Below, in pieces: positions 1-12,333 of a stretch of DNA of 64,000 nt. Both the position numbers and the translations under genes were made by a program. The first letter of the stretch is position 1, and each line of letters starts with the position of its first letter. Location of the stretch: the NCBI GenBank assembly GCA_028583405.1, contig CM053264.1:8808530-8872529 (forward strand), read 5' to 3'. Source of the DNA: Pogonophryne albipinna (lineage: Eukaryota > Chordata > Actinopteri > Perciformes > Artedidraconidae). A model generated the notes under the pieces. The model was given only the letters and a program-made list of their open reading frames with translations. It ran no database searches and had not been told where the DNA came from.

Positions 1-125
1 CTTGGGTGTGACGTTCTTGTCTTTCAGTTGCATATAAAAAAAGACACTGCCTTTCATTTCCTGTTGTTTAAATAAAACAGAGTGAAGCAGCATCAATACT
101 AATGCATTGTTTTTTAACCCAACAG

Positions 126-368
126 AAGACAACCACATCCCTCAAACACGGTAACATACCTATATATTCAACATCTTCAATTATGTGTTATTATTTAATC
201 TGTTTTTATATATATATACGTGTGTTTATGCAGGAAGAGGACATAGAGCCGTACAGCACCTTCATGCAGAGAGAGAGCGGGCTTTATTCAACAGTCAGGA
301 TAAATATGAATAATCCCAATAGTTCACATGTTTCTGCCACAGAGGAAACTCTTTCTGGAAGCTTGTGA
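126..368 (+). CDS. 3' end of an unidentified membrane-protein gene (cytoplasmic tail, two last exons)
   Basis: The window opens inside a plus-strand gene. The last exon begins after a TTTATGCAG acceptor at 234 and ends with TGA at 366-368. A small 25-nt exon (126-150) with its own CAG acceptor and GTAACA donor joins it in frame if the preceding exon ends in phase 2, as the membrane exons of the CD200-like genes downstream do. The joined tail is hydrophilic and has two tyrosines in similar settings (EPYSTF and GLYSTV), which resemble signalling motifs but do not match a strict ITIM. A polyadenylation signal AATAAA lies at 504-509. The position next to a CD200-like cluster suggests another Ig-superfamily receptor, but no domain is in view and I do not recognise the protein. 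The last exon is fairly secure, the small exon less so. Confidence 0.45.
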   Translation, partial: KTTTSLKHGNIPIYSTSSIMCYYLICFYIYIRVFMQEEDIEPYSTFMQRESGLYSTVRINMNNPNSSHVSATEETLSGSL

Positions 369-2353
369 ACAAGCTGTTTCCACAAGAGGACACTGTTTTA
401 CTTTGTGAATAATCCTTTATCCCAAGGGAGTGTAATGACTACAATTGTTAGAATGAATTCACTGTTATTATATCACACTGTAAAAATGATAAACTGTCTT
501 AGAAATAAACAGTACAAACTAAGTTGTTGTTTTTTGGGCGTAAATCAGATCCAGAATATGAACACATTATACTATAATTAGATTAGATACATATTTCATT
601 TAGAATAAACAACAAATAGCAATTGTTTAGTCACGAAAATGACATGGAACATTTATTCTAATTCAATTTGATGGCAGGGATTTATGTTTTGGAGTAAATT
701 ACTATAATGAATATTTGCAATTTTGATACTTAAAAGGTCATTTTGATGCCTTCACTAACATACTTCTTCTTCAGTTTTTCTACAGTGTATCCACTTGTAA
801 TCAATCCTATTTTGATAGCATGCTCAGAAAGCACTTAGTGATGCACTTTGGGATGTTCTGCTCTTAAATTAAAAGGTGTTACCAAAATAAAGTGACTTCC
901 TGCTGTTATAATAGGGTCATGCAGAGCAGGGCCGCTGGTGTCCAGCAGTGAGCGGTTGTTCACAGGTGTTGGTTGTTCTAAAGTTGTTTTGCAAACGTGT
1001 CTTATTTAACTGCTGCCAGGTAGCACAGGTACTTCCCAGGCTGATAGTTTTACATTTCCAAAGTACATGTGGGTTTAAATTACATGGTAGATATAAGATA
1101 GTCTTCCTGTGAAACACCTTCATACTTTGCATTTAAACCTGGGACTTTCCTACTTAGAGTGTTGTTATCTTAATGACTTTAGAGGTGTTTATAGCATGAA
1201 TTAATGATATCATCTTTATTCCCAAGGCTGCAAATTATAGTATTAGCCACTTCCACAGAATTAGAGCTAGGTTATTTCCAAAGATAAAATTAAATAATTC
1301 AGAGGAAATAAACTGGGACTTCCCTGCATTTTGTAAACAAGATTACACAAGAGATTTAATTATGAGAGTTTGTTGCCAATCAAACTTCCTGGGTTTAACC
1401 CCGCTTTGGGCTTCTTCAAGCGTGTGTGCCCTCTTTGAATCCTTCCTGTTAGCGGGGCTGTGATACTTCATCCTGCTTCCTGAAACTCAAAGGTTTCATG
1501 ACGACAAAACATTCAGGAATGTTATGAAGGATGACTAAATGTGAAATCAAATAACTAAAAGGATGTTAAAGGGGCACGGTATGCTTTTTGGTGATCTCAT
1601 GGGGTCTTTCTTATAGTGAATATAGGTTTTTGTGCATGTTAATGGTCTGCAAAGGCTAAAATCTGTTTCTGTTACTAATAATGTCCAGCCTTACATTGGT
1701 ATCGTATCACTCTTTAGATTGTACAAAGCGCCCACCACACTGAGGGGAAATGGTGTCTAGTGGGAACTTCTGCTCTGGGATTTTTACTTACTTTACTACA
1801 AATTACAGAAGGTCAAGACACATTAACTGGAATTCACATTAACTGGAATTCACATTTACAATAAGAGCCCAGTTATATGATTTTAAAGTCAAATATAAGA
1901 TAATTACTCATAATGAATAAAGTCCAGTTTTTAAATCATATATTTATTTCTACAACTGGATGATAATTAAAATGTAATTGTTTGCATCTGTATATGGTGG
2001 AGCTGTCTTTAATGTACTTTTTTTTACTGTTGGGCGTCTTATTCCATTAAAGTACTTCATCATCCAGTAGATTATTTAAATGATTTATTAATGATATGAA
2101 TCTGCAAAGTATGAGTAAATGTACTCAGTTACTTTCCCTGACAGACATCTCTGCAGAGTCTTTTTATTTTGTTATAAAACTCTTAATGACACCAAAAAAA
2201 AGAGCACTTAATCTAAAAAAATCAATAACAGCTGACTTGTTGTGACTGTAGATTCCCTGCCAGCTTCTTCAGTTTCTTTTTCACATAGCCCTGCCCTTTA
2301 AAGGTGCAGGGCAGAACTGAAAGTGCACTTGAACGCAGCAGCAACAGAACAAG
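369..2353. other. intergenic region, no gene seen
   Basis: AT-rich sequence without a convincing exon. It holds the 3' UTR of the upstream gene (AATAAA at 504-509) and, at its right end, the presumed promoter and 5' UTR of CD200-like gene A, including a TTTAAA TATA-like stretch near 2297. Confidence 0.5.
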
Positions 2354-4681
2354 ATGTTACTGATCCTCACCCTGACTGCTTTGCTGTTTACAGGTAAGAA
2401 GAGGGTAACCCTTCTGAATTCACTGCCTACTGTTAGAGAATATATATCCAGCTCTTGTGTTGTCAAATGTATAATATCATGTTGTTTATGTTTAATTTGT
2501 AGAATTGTTAAAGTGATTTGATATCATATGTTAAAGGCTAGGACTTTTTCTCTTTTGAAAATCTACAGATAAGCTTAGTATTTTATTCACAGTTAATCCT
2601 TGTTTTTTCTTTGAATGTTTACAGCACGGGTTTTACTTTCATTCTCATACACTGACACAGCTGTTTCATTTTATATCAGCATCCATGTCTCAGATTACTG
2701 GTTATGGAAATACGACAGTGGACTATGGACAGGATTCAAAATATGGATGTGCTGTAGCCAACCTGAAAGGTAGGGAAAACTGTATTTATGTATTTGGTTG
2801 GTTGACTGACTGTCTGTCTGTCTGGCTTGCTGGTTGTTTGGTTGTTACAATTGTAATATTTACCAAGTCCAATTAGTACTTGGAAAAAAATGGTTGATTG
2901 GATGTTTGCCATTTCCCAACAGATGTGCAGCAGGTGACATGGCAAAGGCTTGTCCCGGACAGGCCCATAGAGAATTTAGCGACGTACAGTAAGCGGTTTG
3001 GAGAGCATGTGAATGATCCCTACAGAGGGAAGGTGATCTTCACAGAGGCGACGCTCAGCTCATCTTCCATCACTCTGGCCAACGTCACCTGGGAGGATGA
3101 AAGCTGTTATATCTGCGCCTTCAACCGGTATCCTGATGGGTCCATGAGGAAGCAGATATGCTTCACAGTGCAAGGTAAATGCAACAACATGTAGGGAAAA
3201 AGTCCAAATAATGTAATTGCTTGGATTACCTAAATTTCATATGCAAATAAATTAAAGAGTAAAGTCGACACCAACAATGAAAAACATGAGCACATATATT
3301 AAAAAGCAGAAATAAAATCTGAGTTGACAGAAAGGGCTCTGCTGTTGTCTGGACAGTACAGTTTACAAGGAAAAAATAAAATCTGATCCTTTTGCAACAA
3401 ACACATTATTCTCCTTCTAGTTTTTTGCAACAATAATCTGATTACGTCTCTTTGCATGTAACTGTAATCGGTTACTCCTCAAGCCTGCAAAGCATTTAGG
3501 TCAGTGTTTTCTTATTTTCTATTCTAAGGAATATCCAGTTTTAAAACAGAAGTGCATGCTCCCAGCAGTGACCCTGAGGAAGAGGAGGAGGAGGTTGTGT
3601 TCAGCTGCTCTGCTACAGGAAAACCAGCTCCAACCATAAAGTGGGAAATCCCTTCTCAAGCCACCAACACACACCGGCAACCAATCACTACAGTATCAAA
3701 TGGAGACAAGACGTTTACCAGCAGCAGCAACCTCACTCTGCGACTCCCTGCTGGGTGGGAAGGACATGTGGTCTGCCTGCTGAACAGTGGAGCCATGGGA
3801 CAGAGGAGCGAGAGGATTCCCTTTTCTTTACCTGCCAGGGAGAAGCAGGAAGAGGAAGGTATGCCTGACAATCCTTTTGTATTACATGCTCTTTAGCTGG
3901 AAGTTACTCATGATGATCAGCATCCTGGAAATGTTCGGAATTATTATGTTGACTGACTGGAAGGATGTTTACTGACACCACACCCTGCTCACAGTGTGCT
4001 GTTGGGGTGTTTGCCTGCTTAAATTTTAACTCCCCCTCTGTCACTTTGACCAGGGTGGAACTTTTTTAACACAAAGTTGTAATTTCCTACAAGTGTCTCC
4101 TTTAAGTGTCTACTTACTGCCGGTACGACGCCACACTTCTATTGTTAAACTGCTATGCTGTGACAGTAGGTTTCCTCATACTGCACATTACAAGAAGTCA
4201 AAAAACTCCCAGGGCTCAAGACAGTGTAAACAGAGTCAGCTGTGCAGTAAAGCCCCATCATTTTTAGATGTTGTTTCAGTTTCACTTCTTCTTAGCTTTC
4301 ATTTTGACCAACAGGACAATGATTTGCTGCGTTATCTGGGTCACCTCATGACAGATCATGTTACCCTGACATTTCCCACCTTCCTCTTTTTCTTTTAAAG
4401 GTCATTAACCTTAATCTTGTTCTGTGTGCAGGGAAAACACAGTCCACCTCAGGGACTGCACTTGTGACTTCTACTGTAGTTTCAGTCATTTTCATCATCA
4501 TCATCATCGTTGTTGTTGTAATAAAGCGAACAAGGTGAGATATTTAACATTGTGTACATACTTCTCCTTATAGTGAGGTATTACAAGTAGGGTTAACAAG
4601 CTTGTCTTTCTTCCTGGCAGGTACAGGAGACCAGAAGAAAGGAAAATGGGCAATAATGATTTAAATGTAGTTTTAATGTAA
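2354..4681 (+). CDS. CD200-like (OX-2) membrane glycoprotein A
   Basis: Six coding exons: 2354-2393, 2680-2769, 2923-3174, 3529-3858, 4432-4534, 4621-4681 (876 nt, 291 aa). The order is signal peptide (MLLILTLTALLFTG), an Ig V domain, an Ig C-type domain (CSATGKPAP, then a Trp-containing strand), a membrane segment rich in Ile and Val near residues 248-266, and a short basic tail. The V domain carries the CD200 signatures QVTWQR and ESCYICAFN plus the extra cysteine near its end. CD200 is a surface ligand that dampens myeloid cells through CD200R; that role is inferred from family membership. Domain borders are phase 1, as usual for Ig genes. Odd feature: a 153-bp intron (2770-2922) splits the V domain, while paralogues B and C encode it in one exon. 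The tail has no tyrosine signalling motif. Confidence 0.85.
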
Positions 4682-5447
4682 CCTTTAATAGTGTTTAATA
4701 TAAAAGCTGCAAACCAAGGATCACAGATAGTTTTTAAAACATTTCTTTGTAATTTAATTATTCAGCACTTTATGCATCAGCAAAGCAAGTTCAGGAGTGG
4801 TCAAATGTTTAGAAAATGATTTTTTCACTGTCTACTTTCGAGTTTAATCCATCACATGTAGAAAGCACTTCGCTGTTATTCAGGGTGAGAGTGACGGCAG
4901 CATCGTGCAATTTAAAAGGTTTTCATTAACAGGAAGATATGAAAAACTGTTTTGGTGCAATGTCCTGCAAGGTGTGCTGTGTGGGGAAGAAAGAGAAAGA
5001 AGGAAGAAAATCACAGGAAGAAAAATATGTATTATTGTGTTAATTTTGCAGCAAATTTGACCTCTATCAAGCGATTAGGTTGATATTATAGAGCAACCAG
5101 GTGATTGTTTAAGTCAACAATAAGAATCTATATTTATTAATTATACATCATATTTAACATGATCATATTATGTATGTTGCTGCTATTTTGCACTTTTCTG
5201 ACAGTTTTGCACTTTAACGTTTCTGTCCAAATGTTATTTATTGCACCATAGACATATTTCCTCATAAACTGTAACTGTAGGGCTCTATATGTGTTAAAGA
5301 GCTAATTGTGTGTATTAATATAATGTTGCATCAATGTTTTACACTGGATTATTAAACTCTTATCTGCAATATGTTCAACGTGTTGATACTGTGTGTTATA
5401 AATAATGTATTCTCCAACTCGTGTCATATCTTATTAGATTTTGGGTT

Positions 5448-5453
5448 AATAAA
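5448..5453 (+). terminator. polyadenylation signal of CD200-like A (candidate)
   Basis: AATAAA about 770 nt downstream of the stop codon and upstream of the next gene. It is the last canonical signal before a repeat that starts near 5460. Confidence 0.4.
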
Positions 5454-5459
5454 ACCGGT

Positions 5460-5830
5460 GTAACTAAGTACATTTACTCAAGTACTGTACTTAAGTAAGA
5501 GTATTTCATTTTTTCTCGACTGTCTTCTACAATTCATAGGCAAATATTTTACTTCTACTCAACTACTTGTATTAGTCCCTTAAATGATTTACAGATTTGG
5601 ATTAATGATGTGAAATAAAGTAAGTGAGAGTAGCCTATATTCACAAGCTACCCTGTATATAAAAGTCATTCAAACTAACTTCACCGCGGTGATCAATCAT
5701 TATAAAACACATATTATTCTGAAATGGAACCTTTTGAATGCAGGACTTTTACTTGTCACAGAGTATTCCTACACTCTGATACTTCTACTTTGATCTGAGT
5801 GCTTCTCCACTCCCAGTCCCACCTCTGTCG
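5460..5830. repeat. teleost dispersed repeat of the 'AAGTACxxTTACTCAAGTAC' type
   Basis: It has the characteristic run of AAGTAC/GTACTT words at its left side and 'GAGTATTCCTACACTCTGATACTT' style sequence at its right side. Related pieces occur near 11460-11545, 13830-14015 and 55080-55205. It is probably a non-autonomous element. Borders are approximate. Confidence 0.5.
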
Positions 5831-5917
5831 TTAATGATTATGATTTAGTTTCGATTTGACCGGAAACTGTCAGTGAAAGCTTTGAATTTGAACGTGAGGC
5901 GGTTAATGCAGGAGAAG

Positions 5918-8372
5918 ATGGCTCGACGTGCGGTTATATTCCTCTGTGCGTTTGGACTATTTCAGAAAGGTAAGAAATAGAAGACACATTGACGTAATAT
6001 AACCTTATTTATTATTCTTAAACACACCGCTGGGTGAACCTTGTAGCGTTGTTGTTCTTTCGTTATTGGGAAGATAGGTTAGTACGTTTTTGGCGGTTAA
6101 ATTAAAAAAAAAAATTGTTTGTGTGATAACATGTATATTTGATATCGTATTTTGAAAAGATACAAATTACTTTACGAATAAAACATTACCACAGGTAAGG
6201 CAAGTGTATTCATATAGCACCGTCCTTCAACACAAGGCAATTCAAAGTGCTTTACAAAAATGAAAGAAATAGTGCAGCGAGATTATAAAATTACTACTAA
6301 AAATGTTATTAAAAAGCAAAGAGAATAAAATGTACATGAAACGGGCTATTATAGAATAAAACACGTATAAAATACACGAATAAAAGTTACAGTGTAGTGT
6401 AAGATATTAATAGTTCGATTTTCTAGATAAGACTGAAATGTTAAGTTAAAACCTGTTATAATATAGTGTTCGTTTTTAACTATTTGAACTGTATGTACTG
6501 AGTTTAACTATTGAAAGTGTATAAGGAACTCCATAAAGACATTGGAGCACATTTCATTTATTTTCTGCTACACTAAGCAAAAGTACGTCTCAAGCATGCA
6601 ACTGCAGGCATTGAATATAAATCCTCACAGTTTTTTGACTGTTTGAAGTAATGTTTCTCCCTGAAACTCCCCCCCTGCAGGTCTGAGCGCTCTGGTAGAG
6701 ACCCAGCACACTGTGATGGCAGCAGTGGGAGAAGAGTCATGCTTACAGTGTCAGCTGATGCAATCCAAGAATGTTCTGCAAGTCACCTGGCAGAAAATCC
6801 TCCCTGTGGGTGAAGACAATATTGCTACTTACACCAGAAAGTTTGGTCAGACAGTGAATGCTGGTTTTAGAGGAAGAGTGGAGTTTAAAACTGCTGGACT
6901 GCAGAACTGCTCCATAAATATCATGAACGTCACGGAGCAAGATGAAGGATGCTATCGCTGTCTGTTTAACACCATCCCTGAAGGTGCTTTCATCGGGAGA
7001 ACCTGCCTCAAGATCTATGGTAAGAGACTTTGTTAAAAAACATATTTATTTTAGGGAATGGGACGTCATCAACAGCAGGTCAGCCATCTTCTGAGGATAC
7101 GATACATCATTTTAATAGCATACAGGTGTAGGAGCTAACTCCCATCACCAGACAGGCGCAGTTAAGGGAAAATATATTTATGTATACTTTATGAATTTTG
7201 GATGCTAAATATCTACGTCCCACAATGCACCGCGGTTCCCATTCCCTCATCTGCCTCCTCTGTATTCAAATCTGTTTCTCTTTGCAGAGCTGCACGAACC
7301 CTTTCTGCACGTCGTAGACTCTGTGGTTTCTTGCTCGGCCACAGGTCGACCTGCTCCCACGGTAACCCTGGATGTCACTCCCTACAACTCTACCTCTGTC
7401 GCCAATAGCAACGGAACATTCACTGTCACCGCGACAGCTCGTCTCCACAACAACAGCAGAGAGGTTGGATGTGCCGCACAAGTTCTCACTGCTCCTCAGA
7501 AAGAGGCGTCCATGGCGATCCCAGAGGTCCAAATGTTGGCTTTTAAAGGTGAGCGACACTTCCACAAAAATCCAAGAAAATTAACGATTTCTCTATAGCT
7601 CATTGTTTTTATTCTCCAGGCTCTGAAGAAGACTCCCGGCCTGATAACAGTGGTGTTGGTAAGTTATCCTGTAGGTAACCTTAAGTCACTATTACAATTC
7701 TATCTGTATTTTTGCTTTATTCATGTTGTTTCCTCTTTTCTCACAGCTTTGGCTCTGATCATTGTGTCTGTGGTACTCTTCTGTGTGTGTGTTGCTGTTG
7801 CAATCACCGCTTTCCTGTGTATAAGAAAACATCTGAAAAGGTAATTTTATACTATTAACTCTACTCCTATTAAAGCACCTTTCCCACTTAACAAAAAACA
7901 CTTTCACCTTTAACCAGGTACATCTACATAAACTGCATTTATTTCATACCTTTAGTCACTTTACATTTTCTGATTAATAATGCAAAATATAATCAACAAA
8001 TAGTATGTTATAGGTTAAGATGTAGTGCTAATCTGGCACGATGCTATGCTTCAACGTGAATATATAATACATTAAATGTCTTCTTTTCTTAAATCCTTCA
8101 GTGTGTCGGAGAAGGACTCTGAGATGACCAAGACACCTCAGAAATCAACCAAAGACTCTGATGAGAAGTCAGTTTATTCCTTTATTATAAATATTTATCT
8201 TGATTCTTACTTCCCAAGAACTTATTTGAAACTGCCTCTTGTTTTTATCTGAAGGGACAAAACACCGTTAATGATGGAAGAGAACGAGCTACGGCAACGG
8301 ACGTCTTCTGGGAAAAAAGAAAAACCTTCCGAGACATCAAATCTGAAAGTTAAAAAGAATCTTTTTTCATGA
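5918..8372 (+). CDS. cd200: CD200-like (OX-2) membrane glycoprotein B, closest to mammalian CD200
   Basis: Seven coding exons: 5918-5969, 6681-7019, 7288-7548, 7620-7658, 7747-7840, 8102-8167, 8255-8372 (969 nt, 322 aa). Signal peptide; Ig V domain in one exon with VLQVTWQK, GLQNCSI and DEGCYRCLFNT, all close to the matching mammalian CD200 segments; Ig C-type domain (VSCSATGRPAP); short stalk; membrane segment around residues 231-255; and a charged tail of about 60 residues, much longer than the roughly 20-residue tail of mammalian CD200. The protein should act as an inhibitory ligand at the cell surface. Odd points: the Trp expected after the first C-domain cysteine is Leu (TVTLDV), and the tail is spread over two extra phase-2 exons. 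AATAAA-like sequences occur near 8715 and 8861. Orthology is inferred from similarity and from BTLA nearby. Confidence 0.85.
6185..6370. repeat. dispersed teleost repeat in intron 1 of CD200-like B
   Basis: The sequence contains 'AAGGCAATTCAAAGTGCTTTACA', a string met very often in fish genomes at the ends of interspersed elements. Borders are uncertain and the family is not named. Confidence 0.4.
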
Positions 8373-10720
8373 TCACAAACTAAATCTCTCAGGACTGGAG
8401 AGCCACCACAGTTATATAGTCCTGAAACTACAACTCAACATGTCTCTTCCCGTTCATAGGAAAATATCCAGCAATCAGAAAGACTCATGGACAGTCATTT
8501 AAATATTTTTACTTAATCTGTGAAATAATTTAGACCTTTTTTTTGTACATATTTGTTTTATATGTCTTCTTTTATATTTGTTGATACTTTTTGTATTTGT
8601 TTTAATATAAAATGATCTGATATTAGATTAGATATAGTTTATTGATCTCAAATTGGATTTATTTTGTATGTAATTGCATTGCACATGAATTGACGTATAG
8701 AGTACACAATTTAAAATAAAAAACACTATAGAAGACTCACCTGCTACTACGACTACTAAAAAACAGAGAATATGTGCTTTATAAAATGTGCAAATATGAC
8801 AATCTTGAAATTATTGGGTATTTCCAATAATATAAAACTGATTATATAATAAATGTTTTAAAATAAAATCTCAAAACTAAATTTGTGTTGATTTTGTTAT
8901 TTTATAAGCATTACGGCGTAAGGGTGGAATTTTGGGGCTTTGAAATTAAATCATAAATTTATTAAAGGGTAATGTTACAAGTAAGGTAACGGAGTCCTAA
9001 GATTTTGGTTTTCTATATTAATGGTGAGTGTATTATGAGATCAAAAAATAAGTAACAAATCCCAGATAAAATATAATTGTATTGGTAATTTAGAAAATAC
9101 AGTGGAGGAATATAAAGTAATGATAATCAGGTACTTCTCGAACATAGTGACATGATAAATAAATAATCAAAAGAAATATATTTGGTATGTCAGGTGCATT
9201 TTTGTTGGCTGCAGTTGCGTCGCATGGCCACTGGAGGTCGCACTTTCCACATTCCTGCACTGATCTGATGCTAAGAGATCAGGCAGTGAACGCAGCAGCC
9301 GGAAACTCTGGGCGCTGCTCTGAGTTAAATCTGAAGCATGCTGCACTCTCACATTACCTGCAGCCCAGACAACACCTCACATACGGGAACTCTAAGTGTT
9401 TTTGAGGACCTTCATCGGCCAGGGGGTGAGTTTGATGCTTTCTTCCGATTTTAGCTGCAGAAACCTGATTTGGAGCAACTTGTTTGTAGTTGGTTTACTT
9501 CATCCAACAATGTCAAAACACCTACATTTGTGTAATTGTGAAACTTTTTCGGATATGTCTGTGAAGATATGAATGTTGTAACACTTTGAAAACGACATTT
9601 AACGTCTTCTAGAGGTGTTGTTTTCCCTCATCATTAACTCGCACACCGTGTCACTGACCTACATTTCAAAATAAGTTTAAATCCGCGTCAGTTAAGTTAA
9701 TTACCTGTAAGCTTAATTGACTTGCTTACACCCTTATTTATAAACATCTTGCTGTTTTCTTAGTGTTTCTGGATGTATAAGTCCAGTGATACTATTTTTC
9801 TGTGGGTGAAATTATGTTACATCATTGCAATTACTCTTTTTTTTATACAAAAATACAGTTTCAGCGTTTCGTTTTGTGAAAGAAATGTGGGGAAAAAGGT
9901 CATTCATTTGTGCACAAAACACAAATCTATTCACTTAAATATGATTTTAATAGGGAAAAATTGTAACATCTCCATATTTTAGAGTAATCAAACTGCATTT
10001 TCTGACATTTGTGCATAAAATTAACCTAAAGTGCTTTTTGTTTTTGAAAGTTGTGGATTATTTCTTCTAATCATTGCAGTCCCGTGCACATCTGGATGTA
10101 GTTTATGATTTCAGTCCCTCTCTTGAAGTGTCAGCTCTCCTTATAGTGAAACTCATTACCTTTTTAAGCTCTACCTGCTAGTTTTGCACAATAAAAGCCC
10201 TTAGAGTTGATTGATGGGATCATATGTGAGACATCAGTCGAGGCAAAGTGATTTAACTTGAGCTGAACAGAAGGCTCCATGTTTGAATCCAGATGTTTGG
10301 CACTGTAAAAGAAACACACACACACAGCCCTGAGATGTGGTTTTTAGAGTCTGATCCCTGCTGTGTCCAGCCTTTTGTCCAAAGAATGACCCGAGAGAGG
10401 TATATATACCCTCCACACACCCTAACAGCGCTCCTGTGGTGATCCAGTAGTGACTCCTCATTACACCTTGCATCACCATCCTGTCATTTCTCTGTGTTTG
10501 GATTTAGAAATCTCCAGGTAGTCTAGACATCAAAGTGTGTCGGCTTGTTTTTACCGCCGGATGATCGTGGCTTTACTGCACGTAGGTTATCACGTAAAAC
10601 CTGCATTAGACCCCAGGGAACGTGTCCTGACTCAGCATCTGTTTGTTGTTGACGCTTATACATGGCAGCACCATGGCAACTAATCAGTGCTAGAAGAAAT
10701 ACTAGTAGATTTTGCACTTA
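8373..10720. other. 3' UTR of CD200-like B and intergenic region
   Basis: The first several hundred bases are the likely 3' UTR. No coding exon is seen in the rest. A GC-richer patch at 9190-9430 ends with a donor-like AGGGGGTGAGT and could be a non-coding first exon of CD200-like C, but nothing confirms this. Confidence 0.4.
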
Positions 10721-11330
10721 AAGGGGCCCTATTCTGCTCATGTTCAAGTTCCGCATAACATACAAAGTCCTCCTCCTCACCTACAAGTCCCTCCATGCCC
10801 ATGCCCCCCAGTACCTATCGGACATCCTTCGCCCACATGCCCCACCCCGGAACCTGCGGTCTTCATACTCTGGCCTGCTTACCACCCCCCGCACCAAACT
10901 GCGAACCTTCGGGGACAGAGCCTTCAGCGTGGCAGCCCCCACCCTCTGGAACGCTCTGAGATCCGCAACATCCCCACGCTTGACGCCTTCAAAAGGGCCC
11001 TCAAGTCCCATCTGTTCACCAAGGCCTTTGGCCCCTAATCTATTTGTTGTTTTTGTCTGTCTGACTGGTTGTCTGATTGCCTTTTGTTTTGTTATGTTTG
11101 TTTTGCCCTGTTCTTCCTTGTAAAGCGACCTTGGGTCCCATGAAAGGCGCTATATAAATCTAAGCTATTATTATTATTATGTTCAGGTTCATGTTTATCT
11201 TTAGTGTCTCTACTGTGACATGTCTCCATGCTTTAATGTTCAACAAGCTCTTTATTTTTCTCATGTGCTGCAGCATCTCTTTTCACCCTCTGTCTGAAAC
11301 CAGAGCCCAGTCTGCTCTCATTGGTTAGCT
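10721..11330 (+). mobile_element. L2-type LINE 3' fragment nested inside an older 'AAAGGGGCCCTATT' repeat
   Basis: An L2/CR1-like C-terminal reading frame (10740-11037: KVLLLTYKSLHAHAPQYLSD, then FSVAAPTLWNAL) is followed by the L2-style tail (AAAGCGACCTTGGGTCC..., CTATATAAAT) and a short (ATT)n run near 11166. The host repeat starts at 10721 and resumes at about 11180 (GGTTCATGTTTATC...CTCTACTGTGACATG). ATGTTCA occurs at both junctions, which fits a 7-bp target-site duplication. Confidence 0.7.
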
Positions 11331-11870
11331 GGCCGGCTCTTAGTTGATTTATATTTTGTATTGGCTAATAATCTGAATTTGTAGAGAGCTGTGACATAAA
11401 TTAAATGGAGTTAAAGTAATATATTTGCTTACAAATTTGAGGAGTATGATCATATGTAGCATAAAATGGCTACTCAAGTCAAGTTAAAGTATGTCAAAAT
11501 AGTACTTAAGTACAGTACTAGAGTAAATGTACTTACCATCACTGCAACTAATGTCCCAAAGCTGCAATAAAAAGGACATTTGTATCGGTTTTTTCCAGCG
11601 CTAAGTAAAGAGTGTAATCTGTTATGATGATGTCATGGCTAATGTCATCCTCTGCCTCATGTTGCAACAGGCGGTGTGAGTGAGATGCAGAGACTGTACT
11701 GACCAGCAGCAGCTCAACAACACTGGACCTCTGAGCGGGGTATGTCTTCATCTCAGCCTCCTCATCCTCATTTCTGTACAGGTTTTCTGACAGTGTCTGT
11801 GTTTACAGCAGCAGCCTGGATGTGATTCTGGCTCAGATCGTGTGTGTTGGCAACCCGGCCTCAGTGTGCG

Positions 11871-12275
11871 ATGTGTGGACCCGCCCTCCTGTGTGTGCTG
11901 CTCTGGATCTCTCTGGCTGTGTCCAGGACGCAAGGTATGTTTCATATTCCTTATAGTTTTCATTTTATGGAGGGAAATCTAACTCTAGTGAGCTCAGTTT
12001 CCTTATAAATAAGGTGTCTTTTGTTTGAACAAATGTTGGCCTTGATGATGCCCACAGAAGCACCATTTCTTTATCACCTACTCACCCTGATTTACCTTTA
12101 ACATTTGTTCAACGTGGAAACATAATTCAACCATGAACGACTAAAAAACAAAGAGAAGTTCTGCTTAAAAATGTTCACACAATATGGCAGAAGATGTGCA
12201 ATAGGTGTTGTGTATATACATTAAAAAAGATAATACATTCACAACAAAGACAATACAAATGTTAAAATAAAAATA

Positions 12276-12333
<58 letters not shown>

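Noticed and set aside
28..74. Exon-like start after GTCTTTCAG at the left edge with AATAAA soon after
   Set aside because: Open frames end within 50 nt and the better tail exons at 126-150 and 234-368 explain the gene; an alternative last exon cannot be excluded but is unsupported.
9187..9405. 72-codon frame with a signal-peptide-like start (MSGAFLLAAVASHG)
   Set aside because: Uses a non-ATG start and has no downstream partner in frame; at best part of a non-coding exon.
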